Shown here: positions 1 to 9,383 of the stretch, in pieces | Numbering within the stretch: position 1 is the first letter of the stretch | Layout: each line of letters opens with the position of its first letter | Source: Paenibacillus phyllosphaerae | Lineage (GTDB): Bacteria > Bacillota > Bacilli > Paenibacillales > Paenibacillaceae | Length of the DNA stretch: 64,000 bases | Direction: 5' to 3' | Assembly: GCF_014192105.1 (NCBI RefSeq) | Contig: NZ_JACHXK010000001.1 | Location: 248,001 to 312,000 of the forward strand | The notes under the pieces: generated by a model | What the model saw: only the letters and a program-made list of their open reading frames with translations | What the model was told of the DNA's origin: nothing | Databases searched by the model: none | Made by a program: the position numbers and the translations under genes

Positions 1-319
1 TCATCGTAATAATGATGAAGTAGTTCAGGGTATTCCTCAATTTGAACTGGAACTTCGCCACCGCGTAGCCGATCAAGGTGCTGGTCAGGACGCCGAGCAC
101 CACAGACCCGATGGAGACGGTCAAGCTGTTCGCGTAGACACGGAGAAAGTCGGTCTTGAAGACGGTCCGCAAATTCTCGAGCAGAAAATCGGACGGGATG
201 AGCGGTAATCCTTTGAATATATTCTCCGAGTAATACGTCGACATCATGATCATCACATAGAACGGGAACAGCGAGATGACCGTAATCGCACCGATAAACA
301 ACCACTTGACGATCCTCAT
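1..319 (-). CDS. CUT1 ABC sugar permease, MalG type (3' end beyond window)
   Basis: This is the N-terminal 106 or so codons of an inner-membrane permease of a carbohydrate ABC importer. The start reads MRIVKWLFIG, followed by a hydrophobic segment (about residues 4-24), an external loop, and a second hydrophobic segment around residues 75-95 with the GYAVAKFQF sequence typical of MalG/AraQ-like subunits. The ATG overlaps the stop of the upstream permease in an ATGA arrangement at 316-319, so the two are translationally coupled. It is the third gene after the binding protein and first permease. The C-terminal half, with the EAA loop that contacts the ATPase, lies outside the window, so substrate cannot be judged. 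Confidence 0.85.
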   Translation of the reverse strand, partial: MRIVKWLFIGAITVISLFPFYVMIMMSTYYSENIFKGLPLIPSDFLLENLRTVFKTDFLRVYANSLTVSIGSVVLGVLTSTLIGYAVAKFQFKLRNTLNYFIIITM

Positions 320-1272
320 GACTTCTCCCCTTTCCCCGCGCTGATCCGGTAACTAAGGATAGAGAACAGTACGATAATGACGAATAGCGTGTAAGCCAGC
401 GCAGAACCGTAGCCGAACCTTGTGCCGGTAATGAACGAATCGTTAATGAACTTCCAGATCACCGTCAACGCCGCGTTATCCGGTCCGCCGGACGTACTGG
501 CCGACCAGCCGCCGTAAAGCAGCTTAGGTTCGTCGAACAGCTGCAGTCCTCCGATAATCGAGGTCACGATCAGGAATACCGTTATATTTTTCAGCATCGG
601 AAGTGTAATGCGCGTGAACGTATGGAGGCCAGTGGAGCCGTCAACTTTCGCCGCTTCGTAAATATCCTGTGGAATGGCGGTCATTCCTGCCAGATAGATC
701 GCCATGAAATAGCCGAGGTTCCGCCAGATGATCATCAGAGCGATAATAACCTGGGCCATTAAGGGATCCTGCAGCCAGTAGTAACCCTCTGTCATCAGAC
801 CTAACTTGATCAGGACCGCATTGACGATACCGGTCTGCCAGTCGAACATGAACGAGAAGATAAACCCAATCGCCACGGGGGTTGTAATGTAAGGAAGAAA
901 ATTGACGGTCTGAAAGAAGACACGGCCCTTAGCCAGATGAAAAATCAGATAAGCCAGCACCATGCCAAGCAGAATCATCAACGGCACGGACATGATCATA
1001 ATAACGAATGTATTATAAAGTGATTTGATGAATAGCGGGTCCTTCGTCAGGAGCGTGACATAATTGCGCAAGCCCACGAAGGTTTTGGCGCCGATTCCGT
1101 TCCAATCGTGAAGGCTCAGCCAGAATGAGTAAACAAGGGGATAGAAATGAAATGTGAAATAGGACAGAATGAACGGCAGAGCAAATAGATATGGCCAAAT
1201 TTTGACGCCAGACCATATGACCGCGACCGCACGGGGCCGCACCTCCGCCTTCGACACCGTTTCCGTACGCAT
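316..1272 (-). CDS. CUT1 ABC sugar permease, UgpA/MalF type
   Basis: This 318-residue membrane protein has about six hydrophobic segments. The ABC-permease EAA loop is visible near residue 205-235 (YEAAKVDGSTGLHTFTRITL). It pairs with the MalG-type permease that overlaps its stop codon to form the heterodimeric channel of a CUT1 importer; the substrate comes from the lipoprotein encoded upstream at 1396-2790. No ATPase gene lies in the visible cluster; CUT1 systems of Bacillales often share a distant MsmX-type ATPase (family knowledge). A hairpin at 1320-1359 separates it from the binding-protein gene and may lower its expression relative to that gene. The sugar is not identifiable from sequence alone. 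Confidence 0.9.
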   Translation of the reverse strand: MRTETVSKAEVRPRAVAVIWSGVKIWPYLFALPFILSYFTFHFYPLVYSFWLSLHDWNGIGAKTFVGLRNYVTLLTKDPLFIKSLYNTFVIMIMSVPLMILLGMVLAYLIFHLAKGRVFFQTVNFLPYITTPVAIGFIFSFMFDWQTGIVNAVLIKLGLMTEGYYWLQDPLMAQVIIALMIIWRNLGYFMAIYLAGMTAIPQDIYEAAKVDGSTGLHTFTRITLPMLKNITVFLIVTSIIGGLQLFDEPKLLYGGWSASTSGGPDNAALTVIWKFINDSFITGTRFGYGSALAYTLFVIIVLFSILSYRISAGKGEKS

Positions 1273-1319
1273 AATGCTTCCTCCTTTCCCAAGTCACACA
1301 GATGTCGCAGCATGGAAAA

Positions 1320-1359
1320 GACAGCCGCCGCTTACCTGACAGGCAGCAGAGCGGCTGTC
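1320..1359 (-). terminator. Hairpin between binding-protein and permease genes
   Basis: GACAGCCGC (1320-1328) and GCGGCTGTC (1351-1359) form a 9-bp stem. On the minus strand the stem is followed by TTTT. It lies after the substrate-binding protein stop and before the permease start, so it probably acts as a partial terminator or 3' stabiliser that keeps the binding protein in excess. Confidence 0.55.
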
Positions 1360-1395
1360 ATTTCTTTAACCGGCCGAGCCGGTCTTATGCTCTCG

Positions 1396-2790
1396 TTAGT
1401 TGATGGTCGCTTCCGGCGCCAAATTCTTCACTTCGCTCTTCAACTTCTCCAGAGCGGCAGAGGCCGTAATGCTGGTATCCTTCATCCAGAGCGGGTACAG
1501 CGAGCTGTACGCCGTCTGCACCATGGCGTTATATTTCGTCTGCTGATCGGCCTTGACCGATGGAACGATCTCCTCCACGAATGTCTTGTTCAGATTCTGG
1601 CCGGCAAAATATTGGTCATAGTCCGTTCCGGCGTCAATCCAGTCCTTGTGCTTCTCGAAAAACGCCTTCGTTCCGGCCATGTTGCCAAATTCCTTGTAGT
1701 TGATCGCCATTCCTTCGTCCGACATGTAAGCAAAGTTGATATATGCCCATGCGGCTTCCTTGTTCTTGCTGCCCTTATACACGCCAATCGAAGTTCCTCC
1801 GTACGTGTAGCTGCCTTCCGGGGCCGGTATCAGCCCCCAGCGGCCGATGCCGTCTTTATCGTTGGCGGCGATATTCCACTTGGCGCTCCATGGCGCCATG
1901 GGGTAGAAGAGGTTATCCCCTTTGGCGAACGACGTGTTCCAGCCCGGCGTATACGATTCGTATTTGCCCAATACGCCGGCGTCTCTCATTTTGAACACCG
2001 TCTCAAGCGCCTTCTGCAGACGATCGGTCAAGTTGATTGTCGTACCATCGACGTAAGGCTTGGAGTTCTGCTCCCGGATAACGCGGTAAGCGTCATCGAA
2101 GCTCGCGAACATCGTAACCTTGCCTCCGCTAGCAGCGAGCACTTCCTTGCCCTTCGCAATAAACGTATCCCAGTCCGTGAGTATAGCTGAAACTTCTGCC
2201 GGATCATCTGTGCCCAGATACTGCTTCGCGAGGTCCCTGCGGTATGCCAGCCCTGCCGGCGTAATCGATTGATCGACGCCCACGAGCTCGCCCTTCGTAT
2301 TGGACAGAATGGATGGCAAATAATCGAGCAGCTGGTCACGGGAGAAATTATAAGGCGCCGCCTCCAAATTATCGAGAACATCGAGATCGAAGAGTTGGCC
2401 GCGATAGTTCATCTCGCCGAGAATAACGTCCGGGACGTCAGAACCGGACGCTATTCCGCTCTGCAGCTTCTGCATGTAGTCGTTGTTATTGACGACGGTG
2501 TATTCGACTTTCACGTTGGGATACAGCTTGTTGAATTCTGGGACCATTTTCTTCAGGAACGCCTCATCCCAGTCCCACACCTTAATTGTGCCTTTCAGCT
2601 CGGCAGCCGTTGCTTCCCCGCCCGAATTCCCCTTGTTCTCGGCATTACCTTCGGTTGAATTGCCAGCCGTTCCGCCTTCCCCGCTCGCGCCACTGTTCCC
2701 ATTGCCGCTGTTGCAGCCCGTCAGAGCCAGCGTCAAGACCAGCGCAAGCGACACAAGCGTCGTCAGCCAAGATCTGTTTTTCCGTTTCAC
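1396..2790 (-). CDS. Extracellular sugar-binding lipoprotein (family 1)
   Basis: The 464-residue product is a solute-binding lipoprotein of a CUT1 ABC importer. The N-terminus has basic residues, a hydrophobic stretch and the lipobox LTGC with Cys26, followed by a Gly/Asn/Ser-rich linker typical of Gram-positive lipoproteins. The mature part (KGTIKVWDWDEAFLKKM onward) matches the family 1 binding-protein fold. GTG is the likely start because GGAGG sits 7 bases upstream; the ATG just before it is followed at once by a stop. It is downstream of a YesN/YesM pair, which in such clusters usually senses the transported saccharide. The exact ligand is unknown. Confidence 0.9.
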   Translation of the reverse strand: MKRKNRSWLTTLVSLALVLTLALTGCNSGNGNSGASGEGGTAGNSTEGNAENKGNSGGEATAAELKGTIKVWDWDEAFLKKMVPEFNKLYPNVKVEYTVVNNNDYMQKLQSGIASGSDVPDVILGEMNYRGQLFDLDVLDNLEAAPYNFSRDQLLDYLPSILSNTKGELVGVDQSITPAGLAYRRDLAKQYLGTDDPAEVSAILTDWDTFIAKGKEVLAASGGKVTMFASFDDAYRVIREQNSKPYVDGTTINLTDRLQKALETVFKMRDAGVLGKYESYTPGWNTSFAKGDNLFYPMAPWSAKWNIAANDKDGIGRWGLIPAPEGSYTYGGTSIGVYKGSKNKEAAWAYINFAYMSDEGMAINYKEFGNMAGTKAFFEKHKDWIDAGTDYDQYFAGQNLNKTFVEEIVPSVKADQQTKYNAMVQTAYSSLYPLWMKDTSITASAALEKLKSEVKNLAPEATIN

Positions 2791-2812
2791 ATGAACCCCT
2801 CCGTTTGCGTTG

Positions 2813-2826
2813 TGTAATCGCTTCCT
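2813..2826 (-). promoter_or_regulatory. cre-like box upstream of binding-protein gene
   Basis: The sequence TGTAATCGCTTCCT on the plus strand matches 12 of 14 positions of the CcpA operator consensus TGWAANCGNTNWCA. It lies 23 bases upstream of the GTG start at 2790, in the 92-base gap after the kinase gene. This suggests carbon catabolite repression of the importer; it was found by reading, not by a scored scan. Confidence 0.5.
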
Positions 2827-2882
2827 ATTTTAGGATAGCGCTTTAATGGGAGAGCAGAAATAAACCGAAACGGTTATTTGGC

Positions 2883-4613
2883 TCACAATCCGGCTATTGA
2901 CTTGAGCGGGCTCTCTTCTGCAGTCATACAGGGAATCCGGATCGTAACAGATGTGCCTTTGCCAGGAACTGACTCAAAGTCAATGCCATATTCGACGCCG
3001 AAATGAAAAATGATGCGCTCCCTGATATTGGCCAATCCGATCCCCTTCGTTTGTCCCGTGTGGATGGGATTGCGTTTAAGATCCAATTCGAACGGTCTGT
3101 CGCTCACGCCAATTCCATTATCCGATACCGTCACGTGAAGCGTCTCTTCGACGACGCGAGCGGATACAAGGATGACCCCTTTCTCTTCGAGATCGAATAG
3201 GCCGTGGAAGAGCGCATTTTCCACAAGGGGCTGAATCATAAGCCGAAGCACCGTACACGAGTTAAGCGTCACAGGAACATCCCATTCCAGGCGGAATCGG
3301 CCGGGGTAGCGGTATTGCTGGATGCTGACGTATTTGTCCACTAGATTCCGCTCGTCCGCAAGCGTCGAGAAGAAAGCCTGCTCGCCCGTCTTGATCGTAT
3401 CCTGCAGGATATCGATCAGCGCCTTGGTGATGATGATCGTATCCTTATTACGCTCAGCATGGGATAGATAGATGACCGTATTAAGCGTGTTGTAAATGAA
3501 ATGGGGATTGATCTCGGAGAGGAGCAAATTGATCTGCATATTCCGTTTCATCTCCTGCTCACGCATCGCCGATTTCATCCAGGTATCGAGTTCGAACACC
3601 ATCTTGTTGAAGCCTTCGCCCAACACCTGCATCTCGTCACCGCTCCGAATGTTCACACTGGTGCGCAATTCTCCGGCAGACACTCTGCGCATCGCACGCG
3701 CCAGGACCGTGATCGGCCGGGTGAAGTTCAAGATCAGAGGAGCTACAAGAAGCAGAATAAACAGCAGTCCGGCGATCGCGATGACGAGATAGAAGACCAG
3801 AATCGGACGGATGCTTTTATAGAGCTTATGTTTGGAAATATACGCCTGCTGGCTCCACCCTTCACTCATGGCGTCGTAACGGAGCGGGATAAAATCGTCC
3901 CTTTGCTGTATGACTTGTCCTGGTGCAGTCCCGGTATCGTATATAATCCGGCTGTCGCCGCTAGTGAGTACGATACGTTCGAAATCGTCACGGCTTTCAT
4001 TGAACACCTTGCCGATCTCATCCTTTTTCATGTCCATAACCAGGAAATAAGGCTCGTTCTGCGTCTGGTCTTCCCAGTTCCGATAAAGGATCACATAGCT
4101 GATGACATCCTGTGCGCCATTCATATAGCTGAATTCGTGAACCTCGGAGAATCGCGTACCGCTACTTCCGTTCTTGAACGGTACGAACCAGCCTTGCCCC
4201 AGATACTCCTCATAATAGCTGTCATAGCCGCTGTAGTTCGAGAACACCTTCCCGTCATGACGGATGATCATGATGTTGAGCAGGCTCGCATCCAATGCGA
4301 CGAAACGCTGCAGCTGTTTCATGACCGCAACTTGGTCGAAATACGCCTGCTCCATCGATGCTCCGGCTTTGTGGACGATACCGGCATTGATCTGCGAATC
4401 AGCAATGATCGTCTCTGCGGTTTTGAACAGCCGATCCTGCATGCGGGTAAGCGACGAGGAGGTCAGGGCGAGCTTGGTCATGTTGTCTTTCACCGCCTGC
4501 TCCCGCACGATCCTCGCCATATAGGTGAAGGTAATATAGCTGCTGAGAAGGAGAGACAGCGATACGATCAGTATGGTACTCCCCAAGATTTTGGTTCGAA
4601 TGGTCATTTTCAT
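2883..4613 (-). CDS. YesM-type sensor histidine kinase
   Basis: This 576-residue membrane kinase pairs with the YesN-type regulator encoded just upstream. A first transmembrane segment lies at about residues 9-31 and a second at about 275-297, framing a roughly 240-residue extracellular sensor region. A HAMP domain follows (around 300-350), then the His_kinase family core with EINPHFIYNTLN (phosphoacceptor His) and an ATPase domain with the N box (LVENALFHG) and G-rich motif (GIGLANIRER). The ATG at 4613 overlaps the regulator's stop, so the two are co-translated. The likely input is an extracellular saccharide handled by the importer at 1-2790. Confidence 0.93.
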   Translation of the reverse strand: MKMTIRTKILGSTILIVSLSLLLSSYITFTYMARIVREQAVKDNMTKLALTSSSLTRMQDRLFKTAETIIADSQINAGIVHKAGASMEQAYFDQVAVMKQLQRFVALDASLLNIMIIRHDGKVFSNYSGYDSYYEEYLGQGWFVPFKNGSSGTRFSEVHEFSYMNGAQDVISYVILYRNWEDQTQNEPYFLVMDMKKDEIGKVFNESRDDFERIVLTSGDSRIIYDTGTAPGQVIQQRDDFIPLRYDAMSEGWSQQAYISKHKLYKSIRPILVFYLVIAIAGLLFILLLVAPLILNFTRPITVLARAMRRVSAGELRTSVNIRSGDEMQVLGEGFNKMVFELDTWMKSAMREQEMKRNMQINLLLSEINPHFIYNTLNTVIYLSHAERNKDTIIITKALIDILQDTIKTGEQAFFSTLADERNLVDKYVSIQQYRYPGRFRLEWDVPVTLNSCTVLRLMIQPLVENALFHGLFDLEEKGVILVSARVVEETLHVTVSDNGIGVSDRPFELDLKRNPIHTGQTKGIGLANIRERIIFHFGVEYGIDFESVPGKGTSVTIRIPCMTAEESPLKSIAGL

Positions 4614-6163
4614 GGGGCAATCCCCCTTGCCTCCGCATAATCGAGCGGGGACATACCGACGAGCTTACTGAACACTTTGCTGAAATAATGACTGCTCTTA
4701 TAGCCGACATTCCTTGAAATCTCGTATAGTTTGAAATGCCCGCTTTCCAGCAGCGATTTGGCCTTCTCGATTCGATAAATGGTGATATAATCGAGCAGCG
4801 TTTGTCCGGTCTCCTGCTTGAACAGATGTCGCAGATGCTCCCCGCTGATGCCAAGGTGGATCGCAATTGATTCCGCGCTCAGTTCTTCCGAGCAATGGGC
4901 AGAGATATAGTCCATCGTTTCACGGATTTTACGACTGCAGCCTTGCCTCGTGACAGCCGACAGCGTCTCTTCCATTTTAACGAGCAGCCACGACTTAATG
5001 CCCTCCAGCGTCCGCCATTGGTCGCTCCTGACAATGCCTTCTTCTGCCATCCCTTTCAGCGAAGGCAGCCCCCGTTTGACCCGAGCTGCATCCAGGGCGG
5101 ATATGGCTGCTTCGCACAGCTCTGATAGATATGGAATGCTTCTTGTCTTTACAGCTAAGTCAAACCAAGCATGGAGTAACGCTTCAACCGATGCCGAATC
5201 ACCGGCGTCAAGATACTTGACCAACCCTTCACGATTTGGCTTAGCCTGCTCGTTGGAAGGCATGAACCAGCATGCTGCATCGGGATTGATGATTGTAGTA
5301 TCCCCGAAGTAAATGCCAGCAGTGAGCCGCTCCATCATAGTCCTATGAATACCATACAGTTCCGCCAAATGCTGGAATGGCCGGGAATACGCAACAACGA
5401 TCCGTTGTGCAGGATTGTTATTCTGAATATAGTCTGTCAAGATCGTGACGGCCTCCGCATGCCGCGCAATCGATTCCAGTCTGCTTGTAATCGGATTGGC
5501 CGACAGCACATATCCGAATCGTCCATCCTTCTGATAGGCGGCTTCGATCTCATGCAGGGGCAATCGCGGCAGATCCAAGCTTACGAAAACTTGATTCACA
5601 TATGCCTTCGTCGGAAGAACTGGAAAATATTCGTCGGCTGACAACAGCAAATAAGTAAACTCTCGTCCCTTTACTTTCTCTTCGTTCCCCGCTGCCACAG
5701 CAAATTCATCAGTCAACTCATTCCCATCGGTCAACGCTTTGAGATATTGCCGCAGCACCATGGAACTTCTTCTCCGATCTTCCAGAGCGTTCGTCCTTAC
5801 CTTGATTAATTCTCTTCGAAGGCTTTCGGGCTCCAAGTCGTGCTTGACAAGGTATTCAGTAACTCCTATCGAGATGGCCTCTTTGACATAATCAAACTCT
5901 TTATAGGAGGTAAGTAGAATGATCCTGCAGCGAAGTCCCGCGGCAAAAACCCGTTTGCTGAATTCAATGCCGTCCAGATGAGGCATACGGATATCTGCAA
6001 TGATCAGATCTGGCCTGAGTTCGGGCACTTTGGCGAGCGCTTTCAAAGGATGTGTATATTCACCAATGACTTGAAATCCTTCCGACTCCCAATCAATCAT
6101 ACTCTTGAGGTGTTCGATTGCCAGAATTTCATCATCGACGATCATGACGCTTAAATTTTTCAT
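4610..6163 (-). CDS. YesN-type response regulator with AraC output domain
   Basis: The 517-residue product has a CheY-like receiver at its N-terminus (MIVDDEILAIEH, with the phosphoacceptor Asp in LIIADIRMPHLDG) and an AraC/XylS double helix-turn-helix at its C-terminus (about residues 410-515, ending KVFSKLVGMSPLDYAEARG). A long middle region of unknown fold links them, as usual for the YesN family. A GGGAGGT ribosome binding site precedes the ATG. It is the first gene of a minus-strand series regulator, kinase, binding lipoprotein, permease, permease, so it is the likely activator of the importer. Confidence 0.93.
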   Translation of the reverse strand: MKNLSVMIVDDEILAIEHLKSMIDWESEGFQVIGEYTHPLKALAKVPELRPDLIIADIRMPHLDGIEFSKRVFAAGLRCRIILLTSYKEFDYVKEAISIGVTEYLVKHDLEPESLRRELIKVRTNALEDRRRSSMVLRQYLKALTDGNELTDEFAVAAGNEEKVKGREFTYLLLSADEYFPVLPTKAYVNQVFVSLDLPRLPLHEIEAAYQKDGRFGYVLSANPITSRLESIARHAEAVTILTDYIQNNNPAQRIVVAYSRPFQHLAELYGIHRTMMERLTAGIYFGDTTIINPDAACWFMPSNEQAKPNREGLVKYLDAGDSASVEALLHAWFDLAVKTRSIPYLSELCEAAISALDAARVKRGLPSLKGMAEEGIVRSDQWRTLEGIKSWLLVKMEETLSAVTRQGCSRKIRETMDYISAHCSEELSAESIAIHLGISGEHLRHLFKQETGQTLLDYITIYRIEKAKSLLESGHFKLYEISRNVGYKSSHYFSKVFSKLVGMSPLDYAEARGIAP

Positions 6164-6313
6164 CAGGCACCTCCCTCTGGGTACGTGTATGAAAAAATTG
6201 CCTATCTATGCTTTCTTATCTCTTAACCTTATCGAGGTGCACGACAGGAGGCAATTCACGAAGTTCGCATTTTGATGGAGGAAAGTCGGATATTTTTCCT
6301 TTTTAGTATAGAA

Positions 6314-6346
6314 GGGGCCGCGCAGGTATATCTTCTGCACAGCCCC
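6314..6346 (-). terminator. Hairpin after the mutarotase-like gene
   Basis: A GGGGC/GCCCC stem with an inner GCAG/CTGC pairing lies just downstream of the gene ending at 6362, in the 198-base gap before the YesN gene. The T-run is weak, so confidence is moderate. I see nothing else in this gap. Confidence 0.5.
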
Positions 6347-6361
6347 ATTGTTTGTCACTTC

Positions 6362-7315
6362 TCAACTACGCCGATCCGCCAACGTCACGCGAAGATTCCA
6401 CGTATTTCTCGCACCAGGCAGCACCTGCTTTGTTTTGCCAAGCCCGTGCGCGCGATGAACGCTGTCCATGTAGCCAGTTGCCGGCTCGACAGCGAACGTG
6501 TAATCGCCGAAGGCGCCATAATGCGCCCACATCGCTAGATAAGGGACTTCATCCGGAGAGAAATGGAACACGATGCCCTCGCCTGATAAAGGATCGGTTA
6601 ATCGCACATCGCCTTCTTGCAGCCGATCGGTAAAATAGTACTTTTCAGCTGCGTTCATGTCTTGATCCTCCAATATGGACAAATCAATGACTGCGCCATC
6701 ACGTCCGGCGGCAAAAGGAAACGTGTTCCTTTCGAACGGACGCCCCAGTCTTTCCCCGTGGGAATACGCGATTTCGATCGCTCCTAAAGAAGTAGGAACC
6801 TCCAGCTTCATCCCTGCGCGAATGCTCAATAGCGGATGAGCCGCCCACAAATAAGAGAATGGATGCTGCGTTGGATTCTCAACCTGATAATCAAGACGCA
6901 GCTCGCTGTTCGATAGAGAGACCTTCTTGCTGAACCGATAGGGCACCTGCCTGCCTTCGACGTTTAACCATAAGCTTCCCCCTTCGATCACGTACGTCCA
7001 CGGCATGCACCAGACCTCGCCATGGTCGGGAAAATGTTTGTCCTGCCAAGGTACATCCGGACACGGACACGGCTCGATCGTCGGGAACATTTCATCCCAA
7101 CCGCCTTGATCGCCATCTCCCCAATTCATCCCATATTGCAGAGGTGCCCAAGGACGATTGGTCCGATGAATCCACTCTCTCCCGGTCCTCTTGTCGACAA
7201 GCGATACGATTTTCCCGCCGCGCTCCGGGACAAGGCGAACGCATATGAACTCGTTCTCTCCCTGCAGCACTTCGTAACCTTGTTCCTCGTTAATACTCCA
7301 CTGGGTTCTTGACAT
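6362..7315 (-). CDS. Aldose epimerase-like (mutarotase-fold) protein
   Basis: The 317-residue product resembles aldose 1-epimerase and related galactose-mutarotase-fold proteins: an early beta-rich part (VRLVPERGGKIVSLVDKRTG), a PHHxFSYLWAAHPLL-like region around residues 170-185 with an active-site-type His, and a late FAVEPATGYMDS segment. It probably acts on sugars in the cytoplasm, since no signal peptide is present. An ATG four codons upstream exists, but the start at 7315 is preferred because GGAGGAG ends five bases before it. It is 32 bases downstream of the GH2 gene in the same orientation, so the two may be co-transcribed. The substrate is unknown. Confidence 0.75.
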   Translation of the reverse strand: MSRTQWSINEEQGYEVLQGENEFICVRLVPERGGKIVSLVDKRTGREWIHRTNRPWAPLQYGMNWGDGDQGGWDEMFPTIEPCPCPDVPWQDKHFPDHGEVWCMPWTYVIEGGSLWLNVEGRQVPYRFSKKVSLSNSELRLDYQVENPTQHPFSYLWAAHPLLSIRAGMKLEVPTSLGAIEIAYSHGERLGRPFERNTFPFAAGRDGAVIDLSILEDQDMNAAEKYYFTDRLQEGDVRLTDPLSGEGIVFHFSPDEVPYLAMWAHYGAFGDYTFAVEPATGYMDSVHRAHGLGKTKQVLPGARNTWNLRVTLADRRS

Positions 7316-7347
7316 AAGCTCCTCCATGCAGGGCCAAAATTCATCCC

Positions 7348-9312
7348 CTAGATGTCTATAGACCGTTCAAGAATACTAAAGCCTGTCGGACGATAAATCA
7401 CGAGCTTCGCTGAATTCGATATGCCCCGTGTTGGGATGGCAATCTCGCATGTATCGCCAGGCTCCATAGTCGGAATATCGTAGCACACTTCCTTCACTTC
7501 TCCCTCGATCTCAACGGAAAGATAATAGCCTGATACGGAATAGCTGGGCAGATCATTCCGGCAGGTCAAAGAACAGAGCAGATCCCCAGATGCAAGATTG
7601 CGGGTAAGGTTAATCTGCAACGGAGACGCGGTCTCCCTTAATATCTGATAAGAAGGTTTCGTGGCGCCATAAACATCCGTCACGCCATGGACGCGTTGCC
7701 TCAGCCGACCTTCTCCATCCTCACCCATTTGGGTACGGTAATCGTTCAGGCTAAAGAAAATAAACCCCGCAATATTCGGATATCGCCGGTAAACATCGGT
7801 CTTCTCGATTAGGATATCGATGCGCTTCGGGTCGCCTCCTGTAAAGGTCGGTTCGCATAGTCCAAACTCGGCGACAACGATCGGCTTATCCGGGTGAGCG
7901 GCGACCATCTTGCTCACGACCTCATCCAGATCATGCTCCCCATGCCACGTCCCGACATAATCATTCCACATAATCGCATCCCCTGCTCCGGTCGCATCTC
8001 TAGCCGGCTCCAAATGAACGGTGTTGCTGACGTAATTCACCATCCGCGTACAGTCCAATTCTAACGCATAGGCCTTTAACGCTTGGACGAATTGCATCGT
8101 CTGTTCGGATTGTCCATCCAGTTCGTTGCCCACGCCCCAAGCGATAACGCTTGGATGGTGATGGTGTCTGGTAATCATCTCGAAGATCTGTTGCTTTGCA
8201 ACTGGCAGCGTCTCCTTGCCCGGCTCCGAAGGCTGCTGCCACAGCGGAAGCTCCTCTTGCACTAGCACTCCGTTCCGGTCGCACCATTCCAGCAGCTTCT
8301 CGTCCTGCTGCCAATGGAATCGAGTAAGTACGCAGTTGGCATGCTTCAATTGCATGAGAATGTTCTCGCGGTCTTCATCAGACTCCGCCATCCCTTTCAT
8401 CGGATGGGAGCCCGGCATCCATTCTATGCCAACAAGCCTGACCGGCTCCCCGTTGAGCCAGAACTTGCCCCCTTCTGCACGAAATTCACGAAATCCAAGA
8501 CGCACCGTTATTTCATCCTGTATCCGGCCCTCGGCGAACACTCGAATAGTCACCTCGTATAGATTGGGATGATCGAAATGCCACAGCTCCACATCTGTTA
8601 GGGATATATCAGATAATGGAATGGAAGAGCAAGGAAAAGGCACCGTTTGTTTGCCTGTCCATAAGATAACCCCGCCTCGTTGTATCAATAGCTGTAGTTC
8701 GATTTGCTTGGCGTTTGCATTCAAGGTTTCGTGAAGGGTAATACTTCCCTTAATTGTCCCTGAAGTGTGGAGCGGTTGCTGTGCCGGCAGAACGGGGATC
8801 GCTTCCAGCTGAGCATAATCGATTGCCGCTTCACCGGTAACCATCAGCGTAACTTTCCGAATAATACCGCCATCGTCAGCCCAGTCGAAGCTATTGGATA
8901 TAGGCAATGCGGTGTCACTGTTCCGGTTATCGACGGCAACGATTAGAAGATTATCGCCATCTTGCAGATAAGGCGTCACTTCGATCCGGAACGACGTATA
9001 TCCGGAATTGGAATGGCTGCCGGCCTCCTTGCCATTAATCCATACCGTTGCATCTCTGTATACCGCTTCAAAATGGAGCCAAACCCGGTTGCTGGCCTCC
9101 AAGTCCCGGACCTGGAACCGATACTCGTACCAACCCAGCCCCCGATATTCCTCCGTCTCCGGCTCAACGTTCCACGTATGCGGCACTGAAACTTCTTTTT
9201 TGGCCGGAAGACCCGTAGTTGGCCATCCTTCTTGCACGCCGCGGTTCTCTCGATCTGTAACGAACCCCCAATTGCTATCAAGGGGGATATTGATTCTTCC
9301 TTGTCGGTTCAT
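7348..9312 (-). CDS. Glycoside hydrolase family 2 enzyme
   Basis: This 654-residue enzyme shows the GH2 layout: a sugar-binding jelly-roll domain (about 1-180, WYEYRFQV and WINGKEAG), an immunoglobulin-like domain (about 185-280) and a TIM barrel from about residue 285. The acid/base is likely Glu397 in GVGNELDG and the nucleophile Glu482 in VVAEFGLCEP. No signal peptide is present, so it acts inside the cell on imported oligosaccharides. Activity in GH2 covers beta-galactosidase, beta-glucuronidase and others. The pectin-like context favours beta-galactosidase or beta-glucuronidase action on rhamnogalacturonan side chains, but this cannot be settled from motifs. Confidence 0.88.
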   Translation of the reverse strand: MNRQGRINIPLDSNWGFVTDRENRGVQEGWPTTGLPAKKEVSVPHTWNVEPETEEYRGLGWYEYRFQVRDLEASNRVWLHFEAVYRDATVWINGKEAGSHSNSGYTSFRIEVTPYLQDGDNLLIVAVDNRNSDTALPISNSFDWADDGGIIRKVTLMVTGEAAIDYAQLEAIPVLPAQQPLHTSGTIKGSITLHETLNANAKQIELQLLIQRGGVILWTGKQTVPFPCSSIPLSDISLTDVELWHFDHPNLYEVTIRVFAEGRIQDEITVRLGFREFRAEGGKFWLNGEPVRLVGIEWMPGSHPMKGMAESDEDRENILMQLKHANCVLTRFHWQQDEKLLEWCDRNGVLVQEELPLWQQPSEPGKETLPVAKQQIFEMITRHHHHPSVIAWGVGNELDGQSEQTMQFVQALKAYALELDCTRMVNYVSNTVHLEPARDATGAGDAIMWNDYVGTWHGEHDLDEVVSKMVAAHPDKPIVVAEFGLCEPTFTGGDPKRIDILIEKTDVYRRYPNIAGFIFFSLNDYRTQMGEDGEGRLRQRVHGVTDVYGATKPSYQILRETASPLQINLTRNLASGDLLCSLTCRNDLPSYSVSGYYLSVEIEGEVKEVCYDIPTMEPGDTCEIAIPTRGISNSAKLVIYRPTGFSILERSIDI

Positions 9313-9339
9313 ATCGATCCCTCCTTCGTAAGGAAAAAA

Positions 9340-9365
9340 GCATATCTGTCCACGAACAGATATGC
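9340..9365 (-). terminator. Rho-independent terminator after the DUF5107-TPR gene
   Basis: GCATATCTGT (9340-9349) pairs with ACAGATATGC (9356-9365), and the minus strand continues into T6. It ends transcription of the gene at 9384-12740. Some read-through into the GH2 gene, which starts at 9312, is possible. Confidence 0.8.
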
Positions 9366-9383
9366 CTTATTTTGCTATCCGGT

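Noticed and set aside
1312..2190. Plus-strand frame of 292 codons opposite the binding lipoprotein
   Set aside because: It is antisense to a well-supported lipoprotein and has no domain likeness.
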